Counted from the first letter of the stretch, positions 11,738 to 23,221 are shown. The stretch: 64,000 nt of DNA from Dermatophagoides farinae (GCF_024713945.1 NC_134678.1:1550001-1614000), one strand, 5' to 3'. Notes: generated from the letters alone by a model not told the origin. Numbers and translations are program-made.

Positions 11738-12191
11738 GACAAATGAACGTATGATATGATCGAACAATCAATATTCAGTTGAAATATTCGATTAACTTTG
11801 AATTTATAACAAAAAATTTTCTTAATAAATCAAATGATTACATCGAACAAGGCTAATTCAATTGAATGATTGAATTAATAGAGAAAAAAAAATTTTATTA
11901 ATAAATCAACAAAATCAATCAATAAAAACTGTTGCGCAGCATATATAGGCAATAACAATAAAATGTTAGAATTTCGAGTTAGGAGGTGAAATTGTCAAAA
12001 AAAGAGGAAATTGTCTCTTGTTTGTGAACTTCATTTTTTTTTTTTGATCGATAACTTGTAATCTGTATAATAATGTATGAAATAAATAAAAAACAATCGG
12101 TTTTTGCGTGTGTGTGAGGGGAGGGGGGTGAGAGAAGCAGAATAATTTTTTGTAATTCGTGCAAAAAAGAACATCATCACAAGTTTTGGTT
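11738..12191. other. Spacer between the two FLVCR-like genes
   Basis: 454 bp without a supported gene. It contains poly(T) and poly(A) tracts and a short G-rich run near 12117-12129. It must hold the promoter of copy A and the 3' end of copy B. Confidence 0.4.
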
Positions 12192-13853
12192 TCAAACCGA
12201 ATGCATATGAGCATTCTGTCGGCGGAGATCATTCTTGATGAATAATGATAAAAAAACACCTATGGCCAATACAATTAGATAGCCGATATTTGCCCAAACA
12301 GAATTATATTGATCGATAATTGGTGTAGATGCATAAGTGAAAATGATACCAAATATCTACAAATGAAAAAAAATGAAAAAATTGTTTTAAAAGTTTTCGA
12401 TAAAAAAAATTCTAAACATTTGTTGTTTTTTTTTATTTACCTGCGCCGATGCATTTAATAATCCAGCTGATGTACTTTCAGGTTGTGGATAGCTTACCTC
12501 GGCGGCAAATTCAAATCCAATGGGCAGATAACCGGTCATGAAAAATCCTAATATTGCACAGGTTATGAACAGTAGATTTATATGACGAATTTCGATGGCC
12601 ACACAAAATGCAGCTGTTCCGGCTAGCGAAAAAATATAAATCAACAGGTTGACTAGTCTGAATTTACCAGACCATCCCAATAAATAGCCACATACAATTG
12701 AACCAATAATACCAGATAAAGTTATTGTCAATCCCATATAACCAGCTTCGACTAGATATTCTGGGCCCATTGTTCGTGTGATCATTTGACTAAGAACAGT
12801 GGATAGTGCATAAAACACACCAGTGATTAATCCATAATTAATAAGCAGTAGGATAAAATTTATATTTTTAGCTAATTGTATAATTGATTGGATATATGAT
12901 TGTTTTGTGTCCGATTGTTCCATAAAACGAATCAATGCTTGAGCTTTACTTGGTGGTTGTTCGGGACGATTTTTGAAAAAAATTAATATTAACAAAAATA
13001 TCACTGTGGTTATAATCGATAAACCCCATACAAGATAATTGAATCCATGTTCAATATCAACAATTTGTTCAGGTGAAAGATTTGTTGTTTTATTGTTATC
13101 GTAATTTGATGTAGAATTCAATTCAGGCATCAATAATGGTGGTATTAGAAAACCAAGTGCAATACCAACTTGATTACCAAAAACACCAAAAGCCGTGGCT
13201 CTAGTAACTTCATTTAATGGAAACCATTGAGCAGCAAGCATTGGTGGTATATTGAGTGTGAATAATTGAGCAATGGCCACTAATGTTTGACCAATCATAG
13301 CCACATAAAATCTTGATCGTGATACGGAAAGACATTTGACCCATGAACCAAGGGCATTAATAAATGATCCAAATAGTAGACAAACACGTAAACCATAACG
13401 ATCCTGTACAAATGTTGACGGTGTTATACCAATAATATAGATAAACATATAGATTACTGAGGTACAATTCACCCAAAAAGTTGATATCCGATAATAATCA
13501 CAAACAACCTTTTCAATTATAGCATATTCAATCCAATGAAAAGCATTTGTTAATGATAATGTACAGAATATCAATAGAAGAAAATGTCTTATTCTATAAA
13601 CTTCAAATTTTTCATTCGATTCCAGTGACAATTTTTCATCATCATCATCATCATGATTTATACTGGGAAAATTTTGTACTGCATTAATATTTCCACTACA
13701 ATCATTGATTGATGATGGTAATGATGGTCGAAAATCATTTGTCATTGCAGTCAAATCGGAAGCGGATGAATTATCTTCAAAGCCAACATTATCTATTGTT
13801 GTATTATCATCATTTTTATTAGTTATATCGGATATCGATTGATTTTTGGCCAT
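12192..13853 (-). CDS. FLVCR-family major facilitator transporter, copy B
   Basis: Two exons, 13853-12441 and 12356-12192, join in phase to 525 residues. The last exon codes for IFGIIFTYASTPIIDQYNSV and ends NDLRRQNAHMHSV; reading through the intron instead gives a spurious Lys-rich tail. About twelve hydrophobic segments are present, with the same blocks as copy A (AFHWIEYAIIEKV, QDRYGLRVCLLFGS, NQVGIALGFLIPPLLMPEL, GYLPIGFEFAAEVSYPQPE). A longer acidic N-terminal tail of about 90 residues sets it apart. Membrane transport of a small molecule, probably choline-like or haem-linked as in FLVCR proteins, is the family role; the substrate is unknown. The upstream 2.7 kb is gene-free and may contain its promoter. 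Confidence 0.88.
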
Positions 13854-16544
13854 ATTTCGTTTTTAGAACACACACAAACAAACAAACACAAACTGAATGA
13901 AAAGGAAGAACTGATTGATTTTGGCAAACGATGAAAATTGATGAGGTAATAAATTATATCACTGATAATATATGATAATTGATTTTTTTTAAAAATTAAT
14001 AATTAAGTCTTGGTCACTAGTGTACATTTAGTAATAAGCAAATTAATCAATTAATTAATTAATTTGAGATCGATTATGGATGATTAATTTTATTTTTATT
14101 TTTTGGCTTAAATCACAAAAGAAAAGTCATAATCGTCGTCGACGTTGTTGAAAAATTGATCGATATTTTTTTTTGGTAAATTTTTATAGCTGCTGTTGCT
14201 ACTGTGTGCTGTCAAGGTTGATATTTGATCTATGCAACACACATACACACAAGTATTAGATTGATTCGAATTTTTTTTTTTTTTTTTTTGATTTGACCGA
14301 TTGTGATCATCATCGAAATAAAAAAGCAGATGATATTTGTAGTTGATTTTGTTTCATTTTTTTTGCAAATTTTCCTGCATTTTTGTTTACATAATAATAA
14401 TAATTTTTTTTCGATGTTTGTTTTATCACCACCATGAATGATCAATGTGTGATTTCGGAAGAAATATATCAAATTTTCGATTGCAATCAATCGATCGAAG
14501 ATTTAAAAAAAAAATCAAAGGACACTTGATTTGACACGTGCGACGATTCGGTTTTTTTTTCAACATCTAGTTCCTAGTCATGTTGGAAAAAAATGTGAGA
14601 ATTTTCTTCTTCTTTTAAGGGTTTCGAATTTGACGAAAAAAAATATATTTTGTTTTTTTTTGTCATTCGAATTTATTCGAATCTGTCGATCAATTTGTTG
14701 AATTTTGTTTGTTTTTTTTTCTCATTTTATCTTTTTCTACTATGGTTTCTTCTACACACACACACATGCATGGTGCATGTAATAAATAATTTGTTGATGT
14801 CAATAATAAATAGAAATAGATAACAATTCACCAATTTTGGTCGAGTCATCGAAAAAAATGAAATGATGATGAAAAAATATTAAAAACAAAAACCAGAAAA
14901 ATGAATTTCGATTAATGCAATCATCATTATTATTATTATCTATTTGTGATCATTAATATTTGATCAATATCATCAATATTTGAAATTGAGTATTTCTTTT
15001 TTTTTTCTTTTTTTTCCAACTCGTATGTGTATATATGTGATGATGAATATGAATAATTTGCTTGATGAATCTGATGGTCAATAGATTGGAAATTTGATCA
15101 AATTTTCTGCAAAACTATTACTTTAACCAATGTTTTATTCAATACTAAAAAAAAGGCGTCAAATTGATTGATGCATGAGAAGAGAATGATGTACGAGAGG
15201 AAATTCTTTGGTGGTATTTGATAAAATTTTTTATAAACTCACACTGAGAGATCAAATCTCAAATGAAGGCGTTTCATTTTCATATCAATCAATGATGATA
15301 AATTATACAAAATGATGATGATAATAATAATGGTGACCGTTGATAAATTAACGTTCAGTATTTTTTTTTTTTTCTTTGTCATTGAGCAAAATAAAAAAAA
15401 ATTAACTTGTGGATGTTTTTTTTTCTTTTCTTTTTTTTCGAATCATTAATAAAAATATATATATCTAAATTATTGTGATTATATATCTCTTTGGAGTGAA
15501 AAATTTATTTGATGATCCGGCTGTTCTTATGACACACTTTGATGAATTTATTATAGAAAAATATCTTTTTCTTTTCAATCATTGCCGATTTTGATGACGA
15601 TGATGGTGATGAAATTATAAGGAATTTCCAATGTTTATGGAAGATTTTCATTTTTTTTTTAAATCGGTTACCAATGACAATAATAATTATAAATAATTTA
15701 TTTATTATTTATTTTATACCATATGAACGAATAGATGGAAATAAAATCTCCAATAAAATGAATGATGATGATACGACATAATTGATCAATGTTTTCGATT
15801 GATAAAGATGATAGAAGGTCAATATTTATGGAAGAAAAATCCGGAAAATAAAATAAAATTTTCAGGAAGAAATAGTAACCAAAAATCAGATGCCATTTTA
15901 TATCAATAAAGGAAAAAAATAGAAGATAATCAAGGATTTTAAAACAAATGGCTTTTTTATCAGTTTTTTTTTTATTTATTTCATCGACCATTCAATGGAT
16001 TTAAGAAATCTTGTATTTTTGATAAATAATCAATGAGGATAATTTCGAACATATGGTGTGAAAGATATCGGTCAACATTTTTGATTCAAATTCAATGATA
16101 ATGAATGACGAGCTGATTGTAAACAAAATCATCAAAACAAAAAAAAATTTTTTTTTCACGATTATGTCATTTATTTACGGAATTTTCCCGTTTTTCTCAT
16201 TTTGATGTCATGTTTCGTGTTCAGAAATTTTTTTTTCCAATGAAAATTCATTCATTTTTTTATACAGAAAATTTGTCTCAAAATAACAATTCTGGGATTC
16301 CAATTAGCAATTGTGCCGATTGTCATAAACGAATAAGCTTCATGTATAAAACACTTTGATGAATGAATAAATTGATTGTTTTGAATTTAAATATTTTCAT
16401 CATTCGCCTAATGATTGTTTAGTCAAAATTATAATCTATATAGTTAATGTCAATTTTCCATTTATCAATAAAATTCTATAGTAAACAAGATTCATTGAGT
16501 CATTTGAAAAATTGTTTTTTATTTAATTGATTTAATCACAAACG
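13854..16544. other. Gene-free interval of 2.7 kb
   Basis: No frame with family similarity, no splice-consistent exon and no RNA gene was recognised on either strand. The stretch is A/T-rich with long poly(T) runs, a repeated AATTAATTAATT motif near 14040-14063, TTATTATTA tracts and an ACACGTG box near 14534. It lies between the start of transporter B (-) and the start of TMEM39 (+), so it probably holds two promoters and untranslated leader exons. Confidence 0.5.
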
Positions 16545-18097
16545 ATGGGAAAAAATAATAAAGTGTATCTATTGCCTCCACGTGGTCGTAATTCGTCAAA
16601 ATTGGCACCAAAATATACATATGAAACAACAACTGAAAGGTATTTGTTAATAATGATATTCCTTAGAAATTAAGTTTAATCCATTATGATCTAGAATCGA
16701 ACCGAATAGTGTTTTTACGCCTCCTGATCATGTAGAATTGCCAGAATTATCGGATGAGAATGAATTATTGTATGAAATGCAAACAATAGTTATATTCGTT
16801 ATCGCAATGTCAACACAATATTTGAATTTATTTCGTACATTCTGGTGGATGCCGGATACGTATCGTCGTTATGCAATGGTTGGTGTATTCTATTGATATA
16901 ACATCGACATTGATTTATTATTTTATGTTTTTTTTTTTTGATTATTTCCAATTTAGAATTTTCATCTAATCAATCCATATGTGGTTGGATTCTGTGTGAC
17001 GACAATCATCAAATCATTTGTTTCACATTTATTCTTTAAATTTCAATTTTTTCTACCATCTTCCATACGTATCTCGTACATCTATCTGATCAATGTATTA
17101 ATTTGTTCAACATTTTTCTATATACAAACCTATCTGCTATTGATCTTATTTCAAACATATAGTTTTGTCGGTCTTTTAACATTTCTGTGCCCATTGTTAA
17201 TCTATTCAATACTTTATTCACCAAATTTAATTCGTACCTATCAATGGATTAAAGATTCTGAAACAACAAATCTTGATATTTGTTTACAAGCCGTACATTT
17301 TATGTTACAACCAACATCAATATCTGCCTGTTTTCCGACCGTTCAACATACCTGTACATCAATATCACCATTTTTGGTTCGAGATGAAGTGGAAAAATTG
17401 AAAAATATTTTCAATGATCGTCTTAAATTTATTATATTTCGTTCAATTTATGTATCATATTATGGTTCATTTTTACCATTGGCCATTGTTCCTACACAAC
17501 ATGAATATGATACATTCTGGACAGCTCAACATATCGCCGTTACATGTATGTGTACGTTTTTCATGCTAACATCACATCTTTATTCACCACAATTCTACGA
17601 TATACTTCATCGGTCATCATTGCATTTGGGTAAATGGCAAAAACTTGAATCAAGAAATACTGTATTACCTTGTCCATCATGGACTGAATCTGTTATATAT
17701 GGACCAGGTATAGTTGTTCGTCATCTAAAAGAATATTATAAATCTGAAGCAAATATGACTTGTGCTGAACCCGGTAATCAATCTCATTTTAGATTTTATG
17801 TAAGTTTCAATTCAATAATCTAGATCACATTTAAAAAAAATGAAACTATTCTCTTATTTATAGATTGTATTCTCTGATCCTTCTTGTGGTTTTCTAACCC
17901 TATTATCATCAATCATTGGAGTTATAAGTTTTCAATTCATCTTATTATGTCGAAGCTATGAATGGTATAAACTGATATCGATGTCATTATTAATGTTGAC
18001 CAATTCATTGGCAGTATTTCGTTTGATGCGATCATTTTGGATCCTAAAAGAGATATATAAACATGAAAGACATTTTATTGATCCTAAATCCGAATGA
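16545..18097 (+). CDS. TMEM39A: TMEM39-family multi-pass ER membrane protein
   Basis: Exons 16545-16639, 16695-16878, 16957-17799 and 17864-18097 splice in frame to 451 residues. The N-terminus has the short motif YLLPPRGRNSSKLAPKY. About eight hydrophobic segments follow, with family blocks LFRTFWWMPDTYRRYAMNFH, TSISACFPTVQHTCTSISPF, YYGSFLPLAIVP and FSDPSCGFLT near the end. TMEM39 proteins sit in the ER membrane; in animals they are linked to trafficking of the phosphatidylinositol phosphatase SAC1, autophagy and collagen secretion. Length is a little below human TMEM39A (488). TMEM39A and TMEM39B cannot be separated here, and arthropods usually have one gene. Confidence 0.9.
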
Positions 18098-18323
18098 ACA
18101 AAAAAAACCGAACTCATACAAATTATTTATATAAATGATCGTGGGTGTGTATGTGTGTTTAAAGACACGAATATTTTTCTTTTATTTTTATTTTCTTTTT
18201 TTGTTGATATTTACATTTCGAATTTTTCTTTTTTTTTTGTGTTACTCATTTGAAAATTCAATCATGGATTTATTAAATTAACAACAATGCATTGAAAAAA
18301 AATTTAAAATTTTTCTTTTTATT

Positions 18324-18909
18324 TTAATCAAAATGATCACGAAGTATCTGGAATATAGCCAAACTATCTGGTTCAAGAGCAAACAATGTTCCAGTGGGAC
18401 ATTGATTGGAAGCAACAAAAGCAACGATGAATTTGTTTGAAAAGAATTGCATTATTTGATAACGATCATATTCGAGAAGAATCTTAGAAGGTGCATCCAG
18501 ATTCATTTTGTGAATATTTTCACTGGAATTGATTAATTTCTGATGCAACATTGATTGTTGAAATATTCCATCTGGTTTGGAATCGTTTATAACTAGAATT
18601 TTTTTTACAAATATAAATTGAATTCTGTGAGGAAAAAAATTATAAATAAATTACCTTTGATTAGAAATGCACCTTCACGGTCACAGATAAAAGCAGCGAT
18701 TCCATCAAACTGTTTCAACAATGTTCGTAATTCACGATCAAGTTCCTATGCAGCAAAAAAAAAAAAAATGAATGACCATTATCAATTGATTTAAATTTTA
18801 CCTAATAGCTTACATCGAGTAATGGAGGTGCATTAGTCGAACATGATGAAGAGCCAGTTGTTTTTGGAACCGTAGTACTTCGATCTGGAATTGTGCTCTT
18901 TCCTGGCAT
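18324..18909 (-). CDS. LAMTOR3: Ragulator subunit LAMTOR3 (MP1)
   Basis: Three exons, 18909-18814, 18745-18655 and 18592-18324, join in frame to 151 residues; human LAMTOR3 has 124. A Ser/Thr-rich 32-residue N-terminal tail precedes the roadblock fold. Conserved parts are FDGIAAFICDREGAFLIK, then PSKILLEYDRYQIMQF and FIVAFVASNQCPTGTLFALE, which align block by block with human MP1 (DRDGVPVIK, CYYNTYQVVQFN, SFIASSSANTG). LAMTOR3 pairs with LAMTOR2 on late endosomes and lysosomes, where Ragulator recruits Rag GTPases and mTORC1 and also scaffolds MEK1. It shares a 217-bp promoter region with LSM5. Confidence 0.92.
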
Positions 18910-19126
18910 TTTTTAACTAGACCAATGAATAGATTAAATTGATTTTTGACAACAAATTTTTCCAGATTTATTCACCACAAATGATTCGCCCACAATATTA
19001 ATATTGATGATTAAATCATTACATATATGAATGGATTGCTTATTCGATCATATTTTCTCACGTGCTTAAATCTGAAATTTTTAAAACGAAAAACTAAAAA
19101 ATTTTCATCAAGAAAAAAAATTAAAA
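18910..19126. promoter_or_regulatory. Bidirectional promoter of LAMTOR3 and LSM5 with a TCACGTG box
   Basis: The two start codons lie 217 bp apart on opposite strands. Within the gap, at 19058-19064, is TCACGTG, the core recognised by MiT/TFE bHLH-zip factors (MITF/TFEB; CLEAR or M-box). LAMTOR3 encodes a lysosomal nutrient-sensing subunit, a plausible target class. The box is seen directly; binding is inferred. Confidence 0.45.
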
Positions 19127-19652
19127 ATGGCCACATCAACACCAGTCGTTAATCCTTCAACAATTTTACCATTAGGTATGTTTAATCTGGACATAAATTT
19201 GCTGAATATCCAATTATTCAATTAAAAAATTTTTCTCTATTTTAGAACTGATTGACAAATGTATCGGTTCAAGAATTCATATAATCATGAAGAATGATAA
19301 AGAAATTGTTGGCACATTGTTGGGATTCGATGATTTTGTCAGTAAGTGGCATATTCTATTACTTAAAATCTCGACTAATTTTCCTTATTCTAATCATAGA
19401 TATGGTATTGGAAGATGTCACTGAATAGTAAGTGTAAAAAAACTTTTATCTGAATTTCTAATTCAATTCATTATGTTTATCTAGCGAAAATACTCTTGAA
19501 GGAAGACGTGTCACTAAATTGGATCAAATATTATTGAATGGCGTCAATATTTGTATGGTACGTTTGTCTGAAGACAATTGTTTGTTTTCCAAACTTATTT
19601 TTATTTTTATCCTTGATAGATGGTTCCTGGTGGTGAAATGCCCGATGCTTGA
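19127..19652 (+). CDS. LSM5: U6 snRNA-associated Sm-like protein LSm5
   Basis: Five small exons, 19127-19175, 19246-19341, 19400-19427, 19485-19557 and 19620-19652, splice to 92 residues; human LSM5 has 91. Sm1 is visible as [20 protein letters not shown] with [18 protein letters not shown], and Sm2 as [14 protein letters not shown]. The end is [10 protein letters not shown]. LSm5 belongs to the LSm2-8 ring on U6 snRNA and to the cytoplasmic LSm1-7 ring in mRNA decay. The 28-bp third exon is unusually small, and the last exon codes for ten residues. Splice sites and phases all agree. Confidence 0.96.
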
Positions 19653-19980
19653 AAATTCAATTTCCTCATTTTTTATTTGTTTCATCATAACATTGCTCAT
19701 CAAATGATAAATACATTTACTAAAAATAAAAAAACGACAAATAAAAAAAAATGATTTTTTAATCATCAAAAATAGTATTGTTGTTATCTGTCATTATCAT
19801 GAAAAAAATATGGTATCAAAATGAATGAATTTAGAGATATCGAAATGAATGTTATCATGATAACTATTAATAAAATGAACTTGGGAAACCGGTTTGTTTA
19901 TCCTCGATGTTGTTAATTGTCGATGGTTTGGAAGACGAGTGTCATTAACGACATAAAAAAAAGTTATCCATCGTCGATCC
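19653..19980. other. Gap between LSM5 and the glycerol-kinase paralogue
   Basis: 328 bp. An AATAAA-like signal near 19707 probably ends the LSM5 transcript. The remaining 200 bp precede the intronless kinase and must include its promoter if it is expressed. No coding exon was seen. Confidence 0.4.
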
Positions 19981-21603
19981 ATGAATGAAGAACGGATAAA
20001 AAGTCTGATTGGTGTAATCGAACAAGATACAAATTTCATACGATTCACCATAATATCGACGAAAAATGGTTCGATTGTGACTCAACATCAAGTTCATGTT
20101 CCATGTCAATATCCACAGGATGGATGGATTGAACAAAATCCCGATCATTTGTTTCGTTCAATTCTGGAAGCATTCGAAATCGTTTATGGAAATCTTTGTG
20201 GAAACCGAATTGAAAATCTTGTCGAATGTTTATCGATCACAACTCAACGATCGACATTTATTGTATGGGACAGATATACGGGTGATCCATTGTCCAATGT
20301 GATTGTTTGGATGGATAATCGCTCAAAAGATCTTATTCAATCATTAAACTTTCAAATCGATTTAAGTGAATTGAAAATCAAAACAGGCCTTCCATTGTCG
20401 CATTATTTTATGGCATCAAAATTATTATGGCTATTCGAGAATGATGAACAAATTAAACTTGCGAATCAACAGAACCGTCTAATGATTGGCACCATTGATT
20501 CATGGTGTTTATGGAAATTGACTGGCATTCACGCTACGGATGTGACGAATGCAAGTGCTACATTGTTGATGAATTTGGAAACTGTAGATTGGGATCACGA
20601 TCTTTGTAGATTATTCAAAGTGCCAAAATCATCACTACCCGACATTTATCCATCATCTCATACATTTGGTGAGATTAAAATAGGACCATTTAGTGGTGTA
20701 CCAATAACTGGCATGATCGCCGATCAACAGGCTGCATTGTTTGGACAAAAATGTTTGGATTTAGGTGATACTAATATAACGTTCAAGGATAATTGTTTCC
20801 TTCAACAAAACATTGGTCCTGGTCCTTATCGTGAAATTCTATCTCGAATTCCAGTAGAAACAAGACAAAAATTGATTTTAACTATTGCCTATCAATTGTC
20901 TGATGAACAACCTATTCATTATGCTCTCGAAGGATCTTCAATGATCACAGGCGCTGCTTTCGATTGGCTACGAGATAATCTTGGATTGATCGAAAATTTT
21001 GATGAAATTGAATCACAAGCATCCGAAGAGAATGGAGGTGTTTATTTTGTTCCGGCTTTTCGAGGTTTAGATGCACCATATTGGGATCCAAATGCTTCTG
21101 GTACTATTATTGGTTTATCACAATTTAGCCGTAAATCTCATCTAATTCGTGCCACTTTGGAATCGGTTGTTCATCAGACAAGTGATATTTTAGATTATTT
21201 AATTGAAACAGAATCCTCTAAATTCATTGTTAATGGTGGATTTAGTTGTAATAATTTACTATGTCAGCTACTGGCTGATATTTCCAACAAAACTATTATA
21301 CGACCAAATCCTTCATCGATTTCGCCAGGATTGTTAGGAGCAGCTATGCTATCCAGTCAGATAAGCAACGCAGACATTGCATTCATACAAAATGTAACAA
21401 TATTTGAGCCAAAAATCAATGATCAAAAACGTGAATCGATGAAAGAATTATGGACATCGGCAGTCAATCGAAGTCGCCATTGGATTCATAAAAAAGAATT
21501 CGTACAACGAAAATTGCAACAAGAACGATTGTCTATGATTCCATTTGTAACATTTTCAATAATTACATTTGCTTTACTCATCTATAGTCGATCAAAGAGT
21601 TGA
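19981..21603 (+). CDS. Glycerol kinase paralogue, intronless and probably inactive
   Basis: A single frame of 540 residues of the FGGY kinase family. Recognisable glycerol-kinase blocks include GWIEQNPDHLF, VIVWMDNRS, TDVTNASATLLMNL, GMIADQQAALFGQ, ITGAAFDWLRDNLGLI, VYFVPAFRGLDAPYWDPNAS and FIVNGGFSCNNLLCQLLADI. A C-terminal hydrophobic segment (PFVTFSIITFALLIYS) resembles the mitochondrial outer-membrane anchor of animal GK isoforms. Two phosphate-binding motifs depart from the family: the N-terminal D-Q-G-T motif reads EQDTNFIRF, and the G-T-G-x-F stretch after the DQQAA block reads FKDNCFLQQ. The catalytic-base Asp in the ADQQAA block is kept. Neighbouring genes have introns and this one has none, which suggests an old retrocopy. 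Role unknown; active glycerol phosphorylation is doubtful. Confidence 0.85.
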   Translation: MNEERIKSLIGVIEQDTNFIRFTIISTKNGSIVTQHQVHVPCQYPQDGWIEQNPDHLFRSILEAFEIVYGNLCGNRIENLVECLSITTQRSTFIVWDRYTGDPLSNVIVWMDNRSKDLIQSLNFQIDLSELKIKTGLPLSHYFMASKLLWLFENDEQIKLANQQNRLMIGTIDSWCLWKLTGIHATDVTNASATLLMNLETVDWDHDLCRLFKVPKSSLPDIYPSSHTFGEIKIGPFSGVPITGMIADQQAALFGQKCLDLGDTNITFKDNCFLQQNIGPGPYREILSRIPVETRQKLILTIAYQLSDEQPIHYALEGSSMITGAAFDWLRDNLGLIENFDEIESQASEENGGVYFVPAFRGLDAPYWDPNASGTIIGLSQFSRKSHLIRATLESVVHQTSDILDYLIETESSKFIVNGGFSCNNLLCQLLADISNKTIIRPNPSSISPGLLGAAMLSSQISNADIAFIQNVTIFEPKINDQKRESMKELWTSAVNRSRHWIHKKEFVQRKLQQERLSMIPFVTFSIITFALLIYSRSKS

Positions 21604-21720
21604 ATAAAAAAAAAATTTTTATTTTTCAAATCTAATTATTATTGTGTTGAAATTTATTCATCATTCAAAATTACGAACTGAATTGCGACATTTTTATATT
21701 TCCAATGAATCATATTATCG

Positions 21721-21969
21721 TTATACAAGTTTGGAGAACAATTTTGGTGCTACACAATGATCCACACAATGGAGGAAATCGACAATTTCTTCAAAACAAT
21801 TTTCAGCAGTTGCCGATTTAGAATTGACACGATCATTACAGGCTTCATATTTATCCTTCAATGATTGACAATGTTCGGTTGTACATCGTTCACGTAATAC
21901 ATTCATCGGATCGACTAATTCTTCCTCTTCTTCTTCTTCAGCATGAACTTTCGGTATCACTTTGTCCAT
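21721..21969 (-). CDS. UQCRH: Cytochrome bc1 complex subunit 6 (hinge protein)
   Basis: A single exon of 82 residues. The N-terminal half is acidic (HAEEEEEEELVDP), as in the hinge protein. The conserved twin-Cys helical hairpin has RERCTTEHCQSLKDKYEAC and ENCFEEIVDFLHCVDHC, ending APKLFSKLV. The Cys spacing matches human UQCRH. This intermembrane-space subunit of respiratory complex III contacts cytochrome c1 and helps cytochrome c docking. It sits tail-to-tail with the glycerol-kinase paralogue, 117 bp away. Length is close to the mature family size of 78-91 residues. Confidence 0.95.
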   Translation of the reverse strand: MDKVIPKVHAEEEEEEELVDPMNVLRERCTTEHCQSLKDKYEACNDRVNSKSATAENCFEEIVDFLHCVDHCVAPKLFSKLV

Positions 21970-22244
21970 TTTGGAAATAATGATAGATTTTTTTCGAAAT
22001 CAAAAAAGACACGAAAACGTTTATAAATACCAAAAATGTGCTTGCAAGAAAATTCGTTTAGCATGCAGACAGAAAAACTTTTTTTTGCAGTGGTCAACAG
22101 GACAAAAGTACACAATGATTACGTTCATAAATGACGTATAAAAAACAAGAAAGAAACCAAAAAAAAAATTAAAATTTACTTATGATTTCCGTTTGTCAAT
22201 ACATTAAAAAAAAAATTATCATTCATTTTTTATTGATTCAAAGA

Positions 22245-23221
22245 TTATGCTGATCCTGTACGATGTAGCCATCGATTATGTTGCACGTCACCTATGTTTA
22301 CACGTTCTTTTTCATTTGGATTCAACATTGTTTCCAATAATCGTCTCGCGTCATTCGACAATTCCTTACTGTATCTAGATCGAATGAATTTTGGAAAATC
22401 GGTCATTTCCTGTAACATCAACGGTTTTTCTTTGAAATGGAATGGAAAACGATTCTCAAGCATTATGAAAAACGAAACACCCATTGCCCAGACATCGGCT
22501 TTGAATGGATCATACGGAACTTTTTGCAACAATTGTGGACAATAATAAGGTAATGTACCGCAAAATGTCGTCGACATTAAAACCTTATTTGTAGCAGAAT
22601 CAAATGATTGTCTTGCGAATCCAAAATCTGATAATTTAGCAATGTTTTGCTCATTCAATAGCATGTTGTCTAATTTGATATCTCGATGACACATTAATAA
22701 TTGTTCATGAAGATGTTGTAGACCGTTGGTTATCTGTAAAAACCATACGCAAGCCAATTTCAATGACATGCCATTATTCTTACGTACATAGCCTGCAATA
22801 TCACCACCACCCATGAATTCCATGAAAATATAGATACGTTGATTTGCACGTATAATGTCGAAAACATCGACTATATTTTCATGTTTTGTTTCGATCAATG
22901 CTTGAAGTTCACGTGGCAAAAATTTTGCTCGATAATTGGCAGTCATCTGTGTCAGTTCCAATACTTTTACCGCTGACAATTCATTTGGCTGATTGATTCG
23001 TTCAGCTTTGTAAACCTGGATCGGAAATGAAAACAAAAAAAAATCATTGATAAAAATTTTTTATGAGAAATGGACAGATTTACCGTTCCGAATGCTCCAG
23101 CTCCAAGACGATTTAAGATGTGATAATTTTTACGTTTGAATACTGCCGCTGTTTTTGGATCAATATCGATTGAAGACGCCGAAGATCCACCGGATTTTCC
23201 TTGACTTTGTTTTTTGCTCAT
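22245..23221 (-). CDS. TSSK-like serine/threonine protein kinase
   Basis: Two exons, 23221-23084 and 23015-22245, join to 302 residues, nearly all kinase domain. The glycine loop is LGAGAFGTVYKAE, the VAIK-type Lys is in SAVKVLE, the catalytic loop is HRDIKLDN and the metal motif is LSDFGFAR. The substrate-binding region FCGTLPYYCPQLLQKVPYDP resembles testis-specific TSSK kinases and, more widely, the CAMK group. The usual APE Glu is Gln here (C-P-Q), while the rest of the active site is complete. The protein ends directly after the kinase domain, as TSSKs do. In animals TSSKs act in sperm formation, so male-germline expression is a reasonable guess but only inference. Confidence 0.85.

Noticed and set aside
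13854-16544. Search for a hidden gene in the 2.7-kb gap
   Set aside because: Open frames are short, Lys/Asn/Phe-rich and without conserved motifs or consistent splice sites.
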